Shown here: in pieces, positions 12,399 through 24,647 of the stretch
Layout: every line of letters starts with the position of its first letter
Position numbering within the stretch: position 1 is the stretch's first letter
Source: Euphorbia lathyris
Lineage: Eukaryota; Streptophyta; Magnoliopsida; Malpighiales; Euphorbiaceae
Length of the DNA: 64,000 nucleotides
Assembly: GCF_963576675.1 (NCBI RefSeq)
Contig: NC_088910.1
Coordinates: forward strand, 104,684,807-104,748,806
Direction: 5' to 3'
Program-made: the position numbers and the translations under genes
Notes under the pieces: generated by a model
Seen by the model: the letters and a program-made list of their open reading frames with translations, nothing else
What the model was told of the DNA's origin: nothing
The model's database searches: none

Positions 12399-12602
12399 AA
12401 CTCAATAAAAAAAACTTCTTCTCTCATTTCTTATAAATTATGTTAAAATAATGCTAAAACCTAAATCTCCTACCTGTAAGTTAATCATATTTTTTTTATC
12501 AAAATGTCTAAAATATTTACTGTACTATTGATATAGTTACAAAAACTAAATAAAAATGTATAAAACTGTTTCAATTTATCGACAGACTTGTTTAGAAAGT
12601 CC

Positions 12603-12710
12603 GATGTGATAGCTAAATAATAGTTAACCAGTTTTTTCAAAATTTCAGTAGTGCAAGATGTGATAGCTAAATAATATTTAACCAGTTTTTTCAAAATTTC
12701 AGTAGTGCAA
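12603..12710. repeat. 54-bp tandem duplication
   Basis: Two adjacent 54-bp units (12603-12656 and 12657-12710) differ at one visible position (TAGTTAACC versus TATTTAACC). Non-coding. Confidence 0.9.
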
Positions 12711-13212
12711 TGATAAAATTGATCTTACTCGGAAAAGTTAGATTAAATTTGACATTTGTCCCCTAAAAAAGTTGAGTGTGTGAAGTAAGTTTTAGATTAT
12801 TTGGCGTGTAATAATAAACTTATTACCGCATATGTAAATGCTTTTGTGTCTTTTTTTCATTAAGAAGAATTAGAAGTCCTTAAAAAAAAGATAAAAAAAA
12901 AATGTTTAAGCTGAATTGACAATGCTAGGTGTAAAATTTTAGCAATTATTTTAGGGCCAATTTGAAAAATAAATCATCAAACTATCCCATAAAAATCGCT
13001 AAAATTGATCTTGAATGTAAAAATATTTCTAAAATTGACAAGATTCATGATCGAGAATATAGTTTGATGACTTATTTTTCAAATGGCCTAATTTGACAAT
13101 GTTAATGATAAAATTGCTTTTGGTTGCCAATGTTGGTAATAAAATTACACCATGTTAAATGTTAGTGGTAAAATTATTTTTCACCCTAAACATTAGAGGT
13201 ATTTTTACACGT
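12711..13212. other. Non-coding, with an inverted repeat of about 33 bp
   Basis: No gene seen. The arm at 12952-12985 (containing TTTGAAAAATAAATCATCAA) is matched in reverse complement at 13059-13090 with about two differences, which suggests a small foldback or MITE remnant. The right end abuts the Tat-2 LTR at 13213. Confidence 0.5.
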
Positions 13213-13845
13213 TGATAACTGGCGATGAACTTCTGATCGGATTCCTTCCCTGTGGGGGGGCGTCGTTGGGTTCGACGGGGGGAAGCTCCGATGCCAAAGT
13301 CAGTATAGGAATAATGAATAAACTGTATTGACAAGAGAAGGGTCTAGAGTGAGAATGTGAATGTGAATGTGTACCTTGATAGCTTGTGATGCAAGCTATT
13401 TATAGTCATGTGATCGTAACTCCCAGCAACCAGAAAGTCTCCATTAATGCCTCATTAATGGCGGTTACGGATCTCCTTTAAGTGTGGTCGTTAGCTCATT
13501 AACGGTCCATTAATTGCCTTTATTGGGAATCGGCTCAACCGTTCAGCGGGCGGCTCGAGGCATGATGGCGGGTCTCACGTAGGTTTGACTACGGATAACG
13601 TGTGGCGGAATCTAGGTGATCCGCCATTTGGATGACTTGCTTGATACGCCATTTCTTTCCTGGCCGCCCCAATACGCTGTCGTTTTGGTAAATATCCTCT
13701 TTGATCCCATGGATAATATCTCGATGTTATTAGAAGTCCCCCCAAAGTTCCATTAAAGTCCTTTAGGGCTTTTACACTTCCTTGCACGCCGTCATGATGA
13801 ATCACATTTATGGTCACTCTGTTCCAGGCCATTCATCGAGCGACA
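13213..13845 (-). repeat. Tat-2 3' LTR
   Basis: It starts TGATAACTGG in + orientation and shares with Tat-1 the blocks CCGATGCCAAAGTCAGTA, TGTACCTTGATAGC, and CATTAATGGCGGTTAC. A minus-strand TATAAATA lies at 13398-13405. The inner end is placed at GAGCGACA (about 13845) because Tat-3 has a similar GAAGCGAC before diverging. The exact end is not proven. Confidence 0.7.
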
Positions 13846-14036
13846 GGTGTCCTAGGCGCGCTGCTCGAGGTAAGAGGTGATACCTTCTTCAACCTCTCTC
13901 TTCTCTTTCCGATTCATTTGCTATTTTTCTCTCATTTCGTTCGAGTTTTTCAGAGCTTTTTTTCGGCATCAAGAAGCTTCAAAACTTTCGATTTTTCCAT
14001 GTAATGAAATTTCTCGTCGTGCTTCTGGGTTTTTTT

Positions 14037-15905
14037 ATGAGTTCTGAATCTACCATTGAAATTTTTAGTTTAACTTCCCCCTCTGAGCCCTCTTTTAGCT
14101 GGTCTTCCTCCGAGGAGTCCAGTTCGTCTGAGAGTACCTCTAGCTGTGATTTGTTGGAATTGAGTAACACGGTGAGGGAGAGTAGGAGTCGCCATTCCCG
14201 TTTAATTAGAGTCCCGACCCTTTCCGTCGTTGTGACCCAAACTGCTCCGGTAATAGATTCTAGGAGTTTTTCTGGGATGGAGGCTTCCTCTTCGACTCCG
14301 ATTAGGAAAAATATGCCTCGTGCAGAGACTACTCTGTCTCGTATGGGTGCTGCGGATCTGGCAGATTTGGCGAATCGCTATCCGTGGATTAAAAACTATG
14401 AGACCGAGTTGGCGGTTGCTCATCAGCGACCCGCCTGTCCGCCTGTAGGGTACCTGTCTGTGTATAGTTGTCACGTGGAGAGAGGATTCCGTCTTCCTCT
14501 TCCTAAGATGATGGCGGATATCCTGGAGTTTTTTGGAATCACCGCCTGCCAGCTGCATTCAAATGGCTGGTTGGATATCGCTCTCGATTGTTACTTAGGG
14601 TCGAACCTGGGGGTAGTCTGTAATCCTCATGTCTTCTGATCTCTTCACAAACCTACAAAGCGTAAGTCTGAGTCCTTTTATACCTTCAATAAATTCCAAA
14701 CTTATTCGCCCTTCTGCGGTAAGATGTCGAACGTCCATCTCTGGGACGAAAAATTCTTCTTTGTTAAGGTGAAAAAGGACGAGCCCCTCGGATTCCAATT
14801 GAATTGGAATGCCAAGCCCCAACACATGGCTGGGGATTTGCGTATATTGACTGATAGTGACGAGAAGGTGGCGGATCTCATGAAGAGCATTAAGACGGAT
14901 GCTTGGACGTACGCCGATGCTCTGGAATTCATGATGAATGACATTCCTTTGATCCGCCGTGTGGGGGATGTGATTACCTACGTGAAGTTTACTCAACTTG
15001 ATGAAGGTAACTTTGTTTCTTCCTTGAACTTTGATTATTTCGTTGTTCCCTTGTCAGGGGTTTGTCTGAGGCCAGTCGCGCCCTTGTAGAGATGCGTAAA
15101 AAACAGAAAGAGCTGGAGGCCCAAAAAGATACGCAGGTGGCGGATCCCTATAAGAGCTCTGGGAAGCGTCCTTCTGAAGGTGTCATGGATCCCCCTCTGA
15201 AGAAAAAGCGATCTACCGCGGCTAGCGGAGAAAAGTTAAAGGCGGATGCCATGAGGGCCGAGAAACCTAGGCTGGCGCTTGAGCAGGTACATTTACTTTA
15301 CCGTTTTTCTTTCTTTGATCATGGATCTTGATTTGGGCTTTCTAATCTTTACATAGGTGGCGAAGCCTGACTTAGGCGGGTATTGGCTTGCCAAGTATGG
15401 TGATAAAGGGTCCTTGAGGAATGAGTGCGTTATCAATGATCTTGACGAGGCCCTCGGTCAACTTGGCGAAGTGAAGGAGAACCAGAACAAGTTCTCCGGA
15501 TCAGCCCATGCCAAGATGGGAAAAAGGGATCTCTTGTTGGTAAGCTTTCCTTAGTTTATATTTTTGGATGAAAGGGTGATCTCCTTTGGGGAGACTTTTG
15601 TTTCTTACACCATCCTTTGTTTTGATAGGCGTATACGCACATGCGTGCTATGGAGGCGGGTCTACTCCAAGGGGTGGCGGACAAGGCGACCATAAAAAGA
15701 CTGGAGAAAGAGGTTGCCGTTGGCAATGCGAATGATGCTTCCGCCATTGCCTTTAATGAGAGCAAAGATGCTGAGATCCGCAGCCTAAAGGAGAAGATGG
15801 AGGAGGATACTAAAGATCAGAAAGCTGCCTTGTTGAACGCGGAGATCCTGGCGGGGGAACGTGCTTATTACTACGGCGAATAGATTATGGCGTATGTTAA
15901 GCTTT
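14037..15905 (+). pseudogene. Tat-2 antisense ORF, PF04195-like, interrupted
   Basis: This spliced ORF runs opposite to gag-pol. A Ser/Glu-rich N-terminus precedes a domain like PF04195 (putative gypsy-type transposon), with YPWIKNYE, RGFRLPLPKMM and CQLHSNGW. A TGA at 14637-14639 interrupts an otherwise continuous frame; Tat-3 has TGC there. Probable introns are 15007-15057, 15287-15356 (GTACAT to CATAG) and 15540-15628 (GTAAGC to GATAG). The second and third keep the frame exactly, and the first leaves a phase mismatch. The last exon (ADKATIKRLEKEV onward) looks coiled-coil. I chose the Met at 14037 because the Ser-rich tract follows it; an upstream in-frame Met exists at 14004. The C-terminus is cut off by the Athila insertion at 15906 and resumes at 32672. 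The protein's function is unknown. Confidence 0.75.
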
Positions 15906-17457
15906 TGTTAAGCCCAAAATATACCTAAAATATCATTAACATTTACATCATTTTTATTACAAATTCATGTTATTTATATCTGTTTAGATTACTTTTACTC
16001 TCGAATATCTTTCTTTCTTGCAAGGTACCTAAATATTTGGTAAAATCCAAATAGGAACGAAAAAGGATCTAAAACAGAAGAAAAACCCTACAAAAGGAGT
16101 CAAAGACGACGTAAATCGAAAGCACCAAGTCGAGGACACGAACGAAAGCAAAGAAACAGAAAACTCACCAAGCTGCGACCGTGAATCCACCACCCGCGAC
16201 CGCGACACGCGTGGTTTAGCCATTTCTCCCCTTCGTCCAACGTTCAACTTAATGCTACGTCATTCACGGCCGAGGCTTCCTATCCTCGGTAAGTGCAGAA
16301 AATTTACCAAATGCATTTTACACATGTTGAAATCCAAGAAACGCGTTCGTTCAAGTGGATAAAGACGTCCTTTCACAACGGACACGACTCTTAACCAACG
16401 GATACATCACTTCAAACACAACCCTTCAACATCTATAAATAAAGAGTTGATGTTGAGAAAAAATGCAATGAAATGTTATAATATAGATATAGAATCAGAG
16501 CGTAGAACTTATGTCTAAGTTCTAAGTAAAACATTTCGAGAGTTAGAAATTAGATTCTGTACAAAACAAGATGAGGTACACATATTGTTTATAGTTTAAT
16601 TACAACTCAGTAGCGTTTAGACATTGTTCCAGTTTTAGTTTGCATCATGGTAGTGGCCGACCGAATCCCTATTACGAAGTTACATCGAGAAGATTGAGTA
16701 GAGTGTTCGCCCCTGAGCCTGACAACCTCTTAGGAAACCCAAGGAAAGGAACCGATCAAGCCGTTCACTTGCACGCCCTCGAAGAACTCGATGCTCCTTG
16801 TTCTCTGTAAACTTGTATCAATTTATATTTCATCTAATAAAGTCTGTTCTATTCGACAAATCGTTATGCAGCACTTATGGTAACCAATCCAATATAAGTG
16901 AGGCTGGTGTTTTCATTAATACGCAGTTGAATTCAAAATCATTACAAGGAAACTTTGTTGAACACTTAGGCAAATTATCATCTCGAAAGAGTTTTAATTT
17001 GAGTAAGGGCAACTATCCCGAAAGGGTTTTGTCGCGTTCAAAGCCAATTAATTAGAGGTTCCGTCATTTATTTCATCATCATAATTGATACAAAGTTTAA
17101 GTTGTTTTCTTTGCTTAATGCAAATGAATAAATTCATTCGTTTTTCTAAAAAGTTCTAAATGTTCCTGTTTTGTAAAATTCACCCTTAAAATCAGAAGAT
17201 CTTTCTAACAATCGATATATTCTAAATATAAAATCTTATTCCAGCATTTTCAAGTATTCAAAGTCCACAAACTCAATTAAACAATTTCCTAAATTCAATT
17301 AGACAAATTTCACTTTTCATTTACATTCAATAGTAAATCTAACAAGTTCGAAATTAACAGATTCAAAAATAAGTTTTTCGTTAAAAAACGTATCCCTGTG
17401 GGATCGATATTTTTATTACTACAAGCGAAACCGTGCACTTGCGGAAATCGCTCAACA
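15906..17457 (+). repeat. Athila LTR 1 (array 5' LTR)
   Basis: This 1552-bp LTR begins TGTTAAGCCC and ends CGCTCAACA. By eye it differs from LTR 2 by about a dozen substitutions and a 6-bp indel in the CCCGCGACCGCGACACG region. TATAAATA at 16434-16441 is the likely TATA box. It inserted into the last exon of the Tat-2 antisense ORF. Confidence 0.95.
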
Positions 17458-17463
17458 AGTTTT

Positions 17464-17481
17464 TGGCGCCGTTGCCGGGGA
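17464..17481 (+). promoter_or_regulatory. Primer-binding site (tRNA-Asp type)
   Basis: TGGCGCCGTTGCCGGGGA lies 6 nt after the LTR end. This is the primer-binding site known for Athila elements, complementary to the 3' end of tRNA-Asp. Confidence 0.9.
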
Positions 17482-17647
17482 TACGCCAAAATTTTTGACA
17501 AAATTTTTATTTTTCGTATTTTATTTTCGAATCTAGGTTTACACATTATTTTTATACAATTTTTTTTTATTTATTTTCAGTTATATAACATATTTGTTTT
17601 CAATTTTGTTTTGAAGGTAGTTTGGCTCGTGTAACAATTTCAAGTTC

Positions 17648-19793
17648 ATGCGCAGTTCGCGAAGTTCGGGCACACCACCAAACCCTCTTGATCCAGAAAT
17701 TGAAAGAACACTTAAGAAAAACAACAAAAACAACAAAAACAACAAAAACAAAGACAAAACACCCTTAAAAACCAAAGTAGTCCAGCCAGAAAATATGGCC
17801 GATCCACCGACACTTATGGATTATGCTAGGCCAGGAATGGCCGGTGTAACTAATAGTGTAGTTAGACCCCGTATAAACGCAAATCAATTTGAAATTAAGC
17901 CTGCTTTGCTTAATATGTTGCAAAACAACGTAACGTTTTATGGACTACCTAACGAAAACCCTAATGCACATTTGACAAATTTCTTAGAAATTTGTGATAC
18001 TTTTAAAATTACTGATGTAAATGCCGAAGCAATCAAACTTCGCCTCTTTCCTTTCACTTTAAAGGATAAGGCAAAAATTTGGTTAACTTCTATACCTGCT
18101 GCAACATTTGAAACTTGGGACCAATTAGCCCAAGCGTTTTTATCAAAATATTTTCCTTTAGCAAAAACCGCAAGAGTCATCAAAGAGTTGACATCTTTTA
18201 CCCAAAATAATAATGAAACTCTTTATGAAGCTTGGGAACGTTTTAAAGAACTTCAACATTTATGCCCACACCACCAACTGCCAGATGCACTTTTAATGCA
18301 GACATTCTATAATGGATTAAATCCTACGACTAGAGGTTGATTAGATGTTATGTCTGGAGGGTTATTTATGAAGAAGACGTCCGCCCAAGCAAGAGAACTT
18401 TTGGAGGAAATGGCAATCAACAGCAGTATGTGGCCCGCAGAGCGTGGACATATACCAACGGCGAAACCATCATCCTCAGGTACATCATCGGTTAACGGTA
18501 TAATGAATCTTGATCCAGTAGCAATGTTACAAGCCCAATTTTCTGCCTTATCGCACAAAATTGATAAATTTATGGCACCATGCGATCCTAATGATCCAAT
18601 CCAGAGAGACATTGATTACGAAGGTATGAATGAGTTAGAACAGGTAAACTTTGTCTAAGGACAAAACCAAACTACTAATCCTTATTCTAATACTTATAAT
18701 CCTGGATGGAGAAATCACCCTAACTTTAATTGGAAAGATGGTAATAATAATAATAATGCAAATGCTAATCAATATCGTATAAATAATTATCAAAATCAAA
18801 CAAGAGATATGATTAGCACTTTATCTTCAAAAATCGACAAATTTATAGATGCTATGAATGGAAAGGTAAGTAATCAAGACGATGGTTTTAAACGGATCGA
18901 AAGTAAATTCGATCAGCTTATCAAAAACCAATCATCTAGCATCCATAATTTGGAAGTTCAAATTGGACAGCTTGCTAAATCAATTCCATCCCGCAAAGAG
19001 GGAAGTCTTCCCAGCCAAACGGAAGAAAATCCGAAAGAGCATGTTAAGGCTATCACTCTTCGTTCAGGGAAAAACTACTTAGGTCCGGAAATGCCCGGAA
19101 ATTCAACTTTACCTGGAAATGATTTACCAAAATCCAAAGAAGATACTTTAAAACAAAAAGATACAAAAATTGACTCTAATCCGAAACCTTTTGTACCAAA
19201 ACCACCTTTTCCACACAGGGTCCGAAATAAGGACCATGATAAACAACTTTTATCATTTTTAGACAAACTTAAAAATTTGCATATAAATTTAACATTCATG
19301 GATGCAATTACGCAAATTCCTAACTATGGAAAATTCTTGAAAGATTTAATTTCAAAAAAGATTAGTTGGGAAGGAATTTCATCCATTTCTCTTTCTGAAG
19401 ATTGTAGTTCGATAGTATCAAGCAAATTACCTACTAAACTCAAAGATCTCGGATGCTTTACCATTCCGTGTACATTGGGAATATGGAATTCCCAAGTTGT
19501 CTTTGCGATTTAGGAGCTAGTATAAACTTGATGCCATTGTCTATTTTTGAAAAATTAGGTTTAGAAGAAGACATCAAACGTACCAATATGGTTTTGCAAT
19601 TAGCGGATCAATCCACTAAAAGACCATATGGTATAATTGAAGACGTTTTAGTAAAAGTTGACAAATTTATTTTTCCTACTGATTTTGTTATCTTAGATTT
19701 TGCTTATGATGTTAATTGTCCGCTAATCTTTGGTAGACCATTCATGAACACGGGACGTGCTCTAGTTGATGTGTCGGAAGGAAAAGTAGTTTG
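17648..19793 (+). pseudogene. Athila copy A gag-protease
   Basis: 17648-18340 encodes the capsid-like gag: an Asn/Lys-rich N-terminal tract, then YGLPNENPNAHLTNFLEICD and YEAWERFKELQ. A TGA after TTRG (18338-18340) replaces a Ser codon of copy B. The TAA after VNFV (18655) is shared with copy B. A linker at 18809-19470 carries LRSGKNY and precedes protease (CDLGASINLMP, with Leu at the usual Thr of the DTG motif; FGRPFMNTGRA). A 1-nt deletion near 19480 relative to copy B breaks the frame before the protease. The final TGA at 19792 is shared. The gene is non-functional. Confidence 0.9.
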
Positions 19794-22700
19794 ACGAATA
19801 GGTGACGATAAGATCGAGTTCGATATGAATCAAGCAATGAAATATCCTATAGAGGATTTCGCCTGTATGAAACTTGATTTAATTGAAGAATGTGTTAATG
19901 ACATTGTTCAAAGAGAATAAATAATAGAACCTATAATGGGTGAAGAATTAGAAGATAAGGACCCAGAGCCTTTGATTCGAGAAGATGGACCAGTTCCGCC
20001 TTCAGTAATAGTTCCACCTAAATTAGAACTTAAAGAATTACCAAACCATCTGAGATACACTTTCCTAGGCGGAAGTGATACTCTACCTATAATCATCTCT
20101 AACAAATTAACAGAAAATCAAGAAGAAAAATTGAAAGAAGTTGTTAGAAATAGAATAGGAAGTATGGGATGGCAAATTTCAGATTTAAAAGGAATTAATC
20201 CTAGTATTGTAATGCATAGGATTCACTTAGAAGAAGATAAGCCACCTAAAGCGGATAGACAAAGACATTTAAATCCGAATATGAAAGAAGTAGTCAAAAA
20301 TGAGATTACTAAACTTTTAGACAATGGAATCATTTATCCTATTTCGGATAGTGAATGGGTTAGTCCAATCCATTGTGTACCCAAAAAGGGAGGCATAACT
20401 GTAGTAAGGAATGATGAAGGTGAATTAATACCTACGCGAACCACCACCGGTTGGAGGGTTTGTATAGATTATAGGAACCTAAATAAGGCAACTAGGAAAG
20501 ATCATTTTCTTTTACCTTTCATCGATCAAATGATCGAAAGGATAGCCGGTCATGCATTTCATTGTTTTCTTGATGGCTATTCCGGATTCTTTCAAATATA
20601 TATTTACCCAGATGACCAAGATAAAACAACCTTCACATGTCCTTATGGAACATTTACATATAGAAGAATGCCTTTTGGTCTATGTAATGCACCAGCAACT
20701 TTTCAACGTTGTATGACTGCAATTTTTAATGATTTCATCGAAGATATCATGGAAGTATTTATGGATGATTTTTCAGTTTATGGAGATTCTTTTGATGCAT
20801 GTTTAAAAAACTTAGATAAAGTTCTTTCTAGATGCGAAGAAACGAATTTAGTATTAAATTGGGAAAAATGTCATTTCATGGTTGACGAAGGAATTGTTTT
20901 AGGTCATAAAATATCTGAAAAAGGATTAGAAGTGGATAGAGCAAAAACTTCAGTAATAGAAAAATTACCCCCACCAACAACTGTCAAGGGAGTAAGATCA
21001 TTTCTAGGACATGCAGGTTTTTACAGACGATTTATAAAAAACTTTTCTGTGATTTCCAAACCACTTACTAATTTGCTTATGAAGGATTCAACCTTCGATT
21101 CTAATGAAGATTGTATTAAAGCTTTCGAAACATTGAAAACAGCTTTAGTCAGTGCACCCATAATTGCTAAACCCGATTGGGATTTGCCTTTTGAAATCAT
21201 GTGTGATGCAAGTGACCTAGCTGTAGGATGTGTTTTAGGTCAAAGAAAGGATAAAAGATTACATGTTATTTATTACGCAAGTCACACATTGTCAGGTGCA
21301 CAGTTAAATTACACAACAACAGAAAAAGAGATGTTAGCCGTAGTATTTGCATGTGATAAGTTTAGGTCATACTTGTTAGGATCTAAAGTTATTATCTATA
21401 CAGATCACGCAGCTTTACGTTATCTGTTTGCTAAGAAAGATGCAAAACCGCGTCTGATTAGATGGGTTTTGTTGTTACAAGAATTTGATATAGAAATTAA
21501 AGACAAAAAGGGAGTAGAAAACCTTGTCGCCGATCATCTATCAAGACTAGAAGATGAAAATGGTCCTATAGGTGAAACTATCGGTATACGAGATGATTTC
21601 CCCGATGAACATCTCTATCAAGTAGAAAGTATCATGTCACCATGGTATGAAGATTTTGCTAATTATCTTGCAACCGATATTGTTCCGGAAGGATTATCTT
21701 CCCAACAAAGGAAGAAATTTTTCTTCGATATTAAACAATATTTTTGGGAAGATCCCTTTCTATTCAAATCATGTGGTGACGGGATAATTAGGAGATGCGT
21801 CGGAGAAAATGAAAATGAATCTATAATAACGGAATGTCATTCCAGCTCATATGGAGGACATAATGGAGTTAATAAAACGGTAGCTAAAATATTGGAATGT
21901 GGTTTCTTTTGGCCTACGATGTTTAAGGACGTTGGTTCATTTATTACTCGTTGTGATAAATGCCAAAGAACGGGAAATTTAGGAAGGAAAGATGAGATGC
22001 CCCTCAAAAACGTGTTGGAAGTTCAAATCTTCGACATGTGGGGAATTGATTTCATGGGACCTTTTCCGCCTTCCAACGGTAAAACTTACATATTAGTAGC
22101 CGTTGATTATGTTTCGAAGTGGGTTGAAGCAATTGCAACCCCTACGAATGATTCTAAAGTAGTTGTTAATTTTCTTGACGATATATTTTGTAGATTTGGT
22201 TGTCCTAGATTCGTTGTCAGTGATGGCGGTACCCATTTCATAAATCGGAATTTTGATATGCTTATGAAAAAATATGGAGTACGCCACCGCGTGTCAACGC
22301 CATACCATCCTCAGTCGAATGGTCAGGCGGAGATCTCAAATAGAGAACTCAAATGGATTCTAGAGAAAACTGTTTCGTCATCAAGAAAAGATTGGTCATA
22401 AAAACTCAATAATGCGCTATGGGCATACCGTACTGCATTTAAATCACCAATAGGAATGACTCCATATCGTTTCGTGTATGGAAAAGCATGTCATTTACCA
22501 GTAGAATTAGAACATAAAGCCTATTGGGCTATTAGAAAACTTAATTTTGATTTACAACAAGCAGGAAAGAAACGTTTGCTCAATTTAAATGAGTTAGATG
22601 AGTTACGACATCTATCGTATGAGAATGAGAGGATTTATAAAGAAAGAGTGAAAAAATGGCACGATGCCAAGATCAAAGTCAAGCACTTTAATGTTGGAGA

Positions 22701-22923
22701 TAAGGTGCTGTTATTTAATTCACGGCTTCGTATATTTCCAGGAAAACTTAAGTCCAGATGGACCGGACCGTATTTAGTCGTCAAAACATTCGACTATGGT
22801 TCTTTGGAACTTGAGGAAACCAACGGTAATCGTTTTAAAGTTAACGGTAATCGATGTAAAATTTATTATGAAAATATTTCCGAAATAGGAACTAATTTCG
22901 TAACAAGATTTCCTGACATATAA
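19794..22923 (+). pseudogene. Athila copy A pol: reverse transcriptase, RNase H, integrase
   Basis: Apart from a TAA at 19918 (GAA in copy B) the frame is open 19936-22401. Reverse transcriptase has [38 protein letters not shown] and the catalytic [11 protein letters not shown]. RNase H has [18 protein letters not shown] and [10 protein letters not shown]. Integrase has the HHCC finger ([13 protein letters not shown]), then [17 protein letters not shown] and [11 protein letters not shown], so the D,D,E residues are present. A TAA at 22399-22401 separates the integrase C-terminus (22402-22923, [30 protein letters not shown]). Lesions are few, so decay is recent. Product processing would fail because gag-protease is broken too. 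Confidence 0.92.
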
Positions 22924-23714
22924 ATCATTTCATTTTTCTAATAGTTAGTTTTTATTATTTTATTTTTATTTTTATTTTGTTTTGTTTTAAATTATATCAT
23001 TTTATATTAGAATTTTAGATATATAAAAATATATTCAAGTCATGATTTTAATTAATTTTTAGGAATTTAATGAAAATTAGAAGAAATTTAGTGATTCTCA
23101 GTTGAGAATTTGAAATTCTCAGTTGAGAATTCAAATATATAGAATTCTTGAGAAGGTAGGAAATTTTTTGGACTTATAGAGAATTTAAAATTCTCAGTTG
23201 AGGATTTGGGGTATGACTAGTGGCTAGGAAAATTTCTGGACTTATAGAGGATTTGGGATTCTCAGTTGAGAATTCTGACTTCAATAGGTTTCAAATTGAC
23301 AGGAAAATTTTTGAACTTACCGAGGATGAGGATTCTCGGTAGAGGATCAGAAATTAGGGGTTTTGACAACTGATTTCCGCAAGGAAATCAGCGTGTCGCG
23401 ACCGCGGGTCAGCATCCTCGGTCGCGACTCGGGGAATTTGTGCAGTAATTGACCCTTGTTCTTTAACTTTTCAGCAGACACAACTTTTCGAAAACAAATA
23501 GTTGCGTTTCTTCATTTTTAAAAAGGTCTGTTTCATGCCTTTTCACCTCAAAATAACACCTCTTTTCATCCTAGGATTTTATAAATAGGTTCTAGAGGGT
23601 CAGTTTTCTGTCACTTTCTTTTCATCTCAATCAGAACAATTCTCTGATTTTCTTACCATTCACCAACCCAGAAATTAAGTTCAGAACCTTTCTTCCTTAC
23701 TCATTCCAAACACC
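22924..23714 (+). repeat. Athila spacer with repeated hairpin-type motifs
   Basis: Between pol and the first post-pol ORF, the word ATTCTCAGTTGAG(A/G)ATT recurs at about 23095, 23115, 23195 and 23260, with a variant ATTCTCGGTAGAGGAT at 23330. A perfect 9-bp hairpin CTGATTTCC/GGAAATCAG lies at 23370-23391. GTCGCGACCG (23395-23404) pairs with CGGTCGCGAC (23419-23428). A TATA-like ATAAATAG is at about 23580, upstream of the next ORF, which could mark a separate promoter. That is inference only. Confidence 0.65.
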
Positions 23715-24647
23715 ATGACTTCCACAAACACTCATCCTAAGAAAGTTGTTGCTTCACGCACTAAAAATACAGATATATCAGAGCGTTATGGATGTAACTT
23801 TCCTATCTTCAATCATGATGAGGGAAGGCGCTTCTTGAGGCTTCGATACACATTCTTTGTCGGAATGTTATACATGGATGACTTTCTTAACGATCAGTTG
23901 GGAATCAAAGAAGATATGAGTCGCTACATGGAACGCTTAGGATGGACCAGATTTGTTGATATGAAGTTTCCTATAATTGGAGACTGGATATTAGAGTTCT
24001 TCTGTACGGTTCGTTTTGTTAATAAGCATCGGGTGCGTCTTAGTTTTCGTCGGGATGGCAAAACTTTCACTTTTGGATATCCTGAATTGCATGCTTGGTT
24101 TGGTTTTCCCTTGAAGGATACTACCAAACGTCATCATGGAAGAGATATGACGTCCACTGATATTTGGCGAATGCTCACCGGCATTTGGCCCTTCAACCCT
24201 AAACTTGCCTATAATAAGTCTTTTTATTCCAACTCTATGCTATATTTGCATAAGTTTCTGAGTCACAGCCTGTTCGGTCGCACGTTCAGTAGTGTCGTCC
24301 AAGAATCTGATCTTTATGTACTTGGAGATATATTTCAAGGCAACGTGGTTGATTTTCCAAAAATTCTGATAGAGGGTCTTGTTGCCGCATCTAGATCCAA
24401 GGCTAAGAACGTTGGGTTCGGGAATATTATATGTGGAATAATACTAGGGACCAAGGGAAGTATTTCTGTTCCTTGGAGTGATGCTGAATCTTTCCCGATG
24501 CTAGACTATGAAGGTCTAGTGAAACGAGTTTTTCGATCAGGCCCAAATTTTCTTTCTGCACCAGAACGTCAAGCCTTCGTGCAGATGAAAATAGACCGCT
24601 ATAGGGCTAAGAAAATCCCGATTGAAAGGGACGAATTTTTAGCATAG
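23715..24647 (+). CDS. Athila post-pol ORF a (310 aa, ATHILA ORF family-like)
   Basis: This uninterrupted frame lies in the position of the extra or env-like ORF of Athila elements. It starts MTSTNTHPKKVV and carries LGWTRFVDMKFP, FTFGYPELHAWFGFP, LHKFLSHSLFGR and VGFGNIICGIILGTKG. The whole central part aligns with the second post-pol ORF at 25674, so the two are paralogues. I see no clear signal peptide or transmembrane helix, so an envelope role is not supported by the sequence itself. The family resembles Pfam ATHILA (PF03078) by recall of the domain pattern; a profile search would settle this. Function unknown. Confidence 0.75.
   Translation: MTSTNTHPKKVVASRTKNTDISERYGCNFPIFNHDEGRRFLRLRYTFFVGMLYMDDFLNDQLGIKEDMSRYMERLGWTRFVDMKFPIIGDWILEFFCTVRFVNKHRVRLSFRRDGKTFTFGYPELHAWFGFPLKDTTKRHHGRDMTSTDIWRMLTGIWPFNPKLAYNKSFYSNSMLYLHKFLSHSLFGRTFSSVVQESDLYVLGDIFQGNVVDFPKILIEGLVAASRSKAKNVGFGNIICGIILGTKGSISVPWSDAESFPMLDYEGLVKRVFRSGPNFLSAPERQAFVQMKIDRYRAKKIPIERDEFLA

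Larger units (their letters stand above)
10710..12500 (+). repeat. Copia 3' LTR, split by an Athila solo LTR
   Basis: The LTR starts TGATAAGG at 10710, runs to 10870, is interrupted, and resumes at 12404 (ATAAAAAAAACTTCTTCTCTC). The duplicated AACTC on both sides of the insert proves the interruption. Its outer end is uncertain. A TTATCA at about 12497 would pair with the TGATAA start, but I cannot confirm the boundary. Confidence 0.65.

Noticed and set aside
14202..14558. Minus-strand 118-codon frame
   Set aside because: Shadow of the PF04195-like antisense ORF on the plus strand.
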